14,044 bases of DNA from Sphingomonadales bacterium UBA6174. GTDB lineage: Bacteria > Pseudomonadota > Alphaproteobacteria > Sphingomonadales > Sphingomonadaceae. Below the pieces are notes generated by a model. That model did not search any database, was not told the DNA's origin, and saw only the letters and a list, made by a program, of their open reading frames with translations. Positions 13,455 to 14,044 of the stretch are shown here, piece by piece (the stretch's first letter is position 1; the number at the start of each line of letters is the position of its first letter). The stretch is taken from NCBI GenBank assembly GCA_002422945.1, contig DITW01000075.1, forward strand, positions 1 to 14,044, written 5' to 3'. The translations under genes and the position numbers were made by a program.

Positions 13455-14044
13455 TCAGGCCGTCTGCAACACACCGCGGAAGATCGGATCTTCCAACGCG
13501 CGCCCGGTTCCCATCGCCACGCAGGTCAGCGGATCATCGGCAATGGTAACGGGCAGGCCGGTTTCACGCCGCAGCACTTCATCAATGCCCTCCAGCAACG
13601 CGCCGCCGCCGGTCAGGACAATGCCCTGATCGACAATGTCTGCGGCCAGTTCTGGCGCGGTGTTTTCCAACGCAATGCGCACGCCTTCGACGATCGAGCC
13701 AACGGTTTCCGCCAATGCTTCGGCGATCTGCCCTTGATTGATCGTGATTTCCTTCGGCACGCCATTAACGAGGTCGCGACCCTTGATGTGGATCGTCTTG
13801 CCCTTGCCATCGGTCGGCATCAAGGCGACGCCGACTTCCTGCTTGATCCGTTCAGCCGTGGCTTCGCCGATCAGCAGATTGTGATTACGGCGTACATAAG
13901 AGGCGATGGCTTCATCCATCTTGTCGCCGCCGACGCGGACGGAGCGCGCATAGACGATGCCGCCGAGCGAGATCACGGCCACCTCCGTCGTGCCGCCGCC
14001 GATATCCACCACCATGGACCCCGAAGGCTCCGTCACCGGCAGCC
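13455..14044 (-). CDS. mreB: Rod shape-determining protein MreB (5' end outside window)
   Basis: The C-terminal 196 or so residues of this actin homologue are present; the rest lies beyond the right edge, and the family is about 345 residues. The visible part begins LPVTEPSGSMVVDIGGGTTE (phosphate-2 motif DIGGGTTE). It continues through VRVGGDKMDEAI and VLTGGGALLEGIDEVLRRET (adenosine-binding region) to TCVAMGTGRALED near the C-terminus. MreB polymerises on ATP under the inner membrane and directs elongasome movement. It is the first visible gene of the rod operon. The GTG at 14034-14036 is internal, not a start. Confidence 0.97.
   Translation of the reverse strand, partial: LPVTEPSGSMVVDIGGGTTEVAVISLGGIVYARSVRVGGDKMDEAIASYVRRNHNLLIGEATAERIKQEVGVALMPTDGKGKTIHIKGRDLVNGVPKEITINQGQIAEALAETVGSIVEGVRIALENTAPELAADIVDQGIVLTGGGALLEGIDEVLRRETGLPVTIADDPLTCVAMGTGRALEDPIFRGVLQTA

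Noticed and set aside
1..14044. CRISPR arrays, phage structural genes or an anti-phage defence cluster
   Set aside because: No regularly spaced repeats and no matching gene sets are present. The toxin-antitoxin pair is the only accessory system seen.

Overview
The window looks like chromosomal DNA of an alphaproteobacterium of the Sphingomonadales (inference from the high-GC codon use, the style of the mre/mrd proteins and the elongator tRNA-Met sequence). It divides into a mobile left end and an ordinary chromosomal remainder.

Bases 1-1194 look like the distal end of an integrated element. There are two degenerate repeats of the kind found at IS21-family ends (36-91). A HigB/HigA-type toxin-antitoxin pair follows, preceded by two identical 15-bp palindromes that are probable operators. 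Next comes a gene-free stretch with a pair of 21-bp imperfect direct repeats. It ends in the 3' half of an elongator tRNA-Met(CAT) gene cut exactly at the anticodon loop (1150-1194). The 5' half of that tRNA is absent, which is the footprint expected of a tyrosine-recombinase attachment site; the intact tRNA and the integrase would lie to the left of the window.

Bases 1195-8440 hold mostly single genes. In order they are: a small WYL-like protein (-), a secreted DUF2141 protein (-), a secreted or periplasmic PAP2 phosphatase (+) behind a CtrA-like TTAA-N7-TTAA site, a GT4 glycosyltransferase (-), the tRNA U34 hydroxylase TrhO (+), a small putative lipoprotein (-), tRNA-Arg(ACG) (+), a bidirectional terminator, a Gal80-like Gfo/Idh/MocA protein (-) and a tyrosine phosphatase of the HCxxGKDRTG type (-).

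Bases 8544-14044 hold the rod-shape operon on the minus strand, transcribed right to left: mreB (5' end outside the window), mreC, mreD, mrdA (PBP2), rodA and a small DUF465 protein. mreC/mreD, mreD/mrdA and mrdA/rodA each share a 4-base ATGA stop/start overlap, so their translation is probably coupled. MreB filaments, the MreC/MreD scaffold, the PBP2 transpeptidase and the RodA glycosyltransferase together form the elongasome that builds lateral-wall peptidoglycan.

I found no CRISPR array, phage structural genes or clearly novel multi-gene system. The most interesting part is the mobile left end: the att site, the arm-like repeats and the operator-controlled toxin-antitoxin module.
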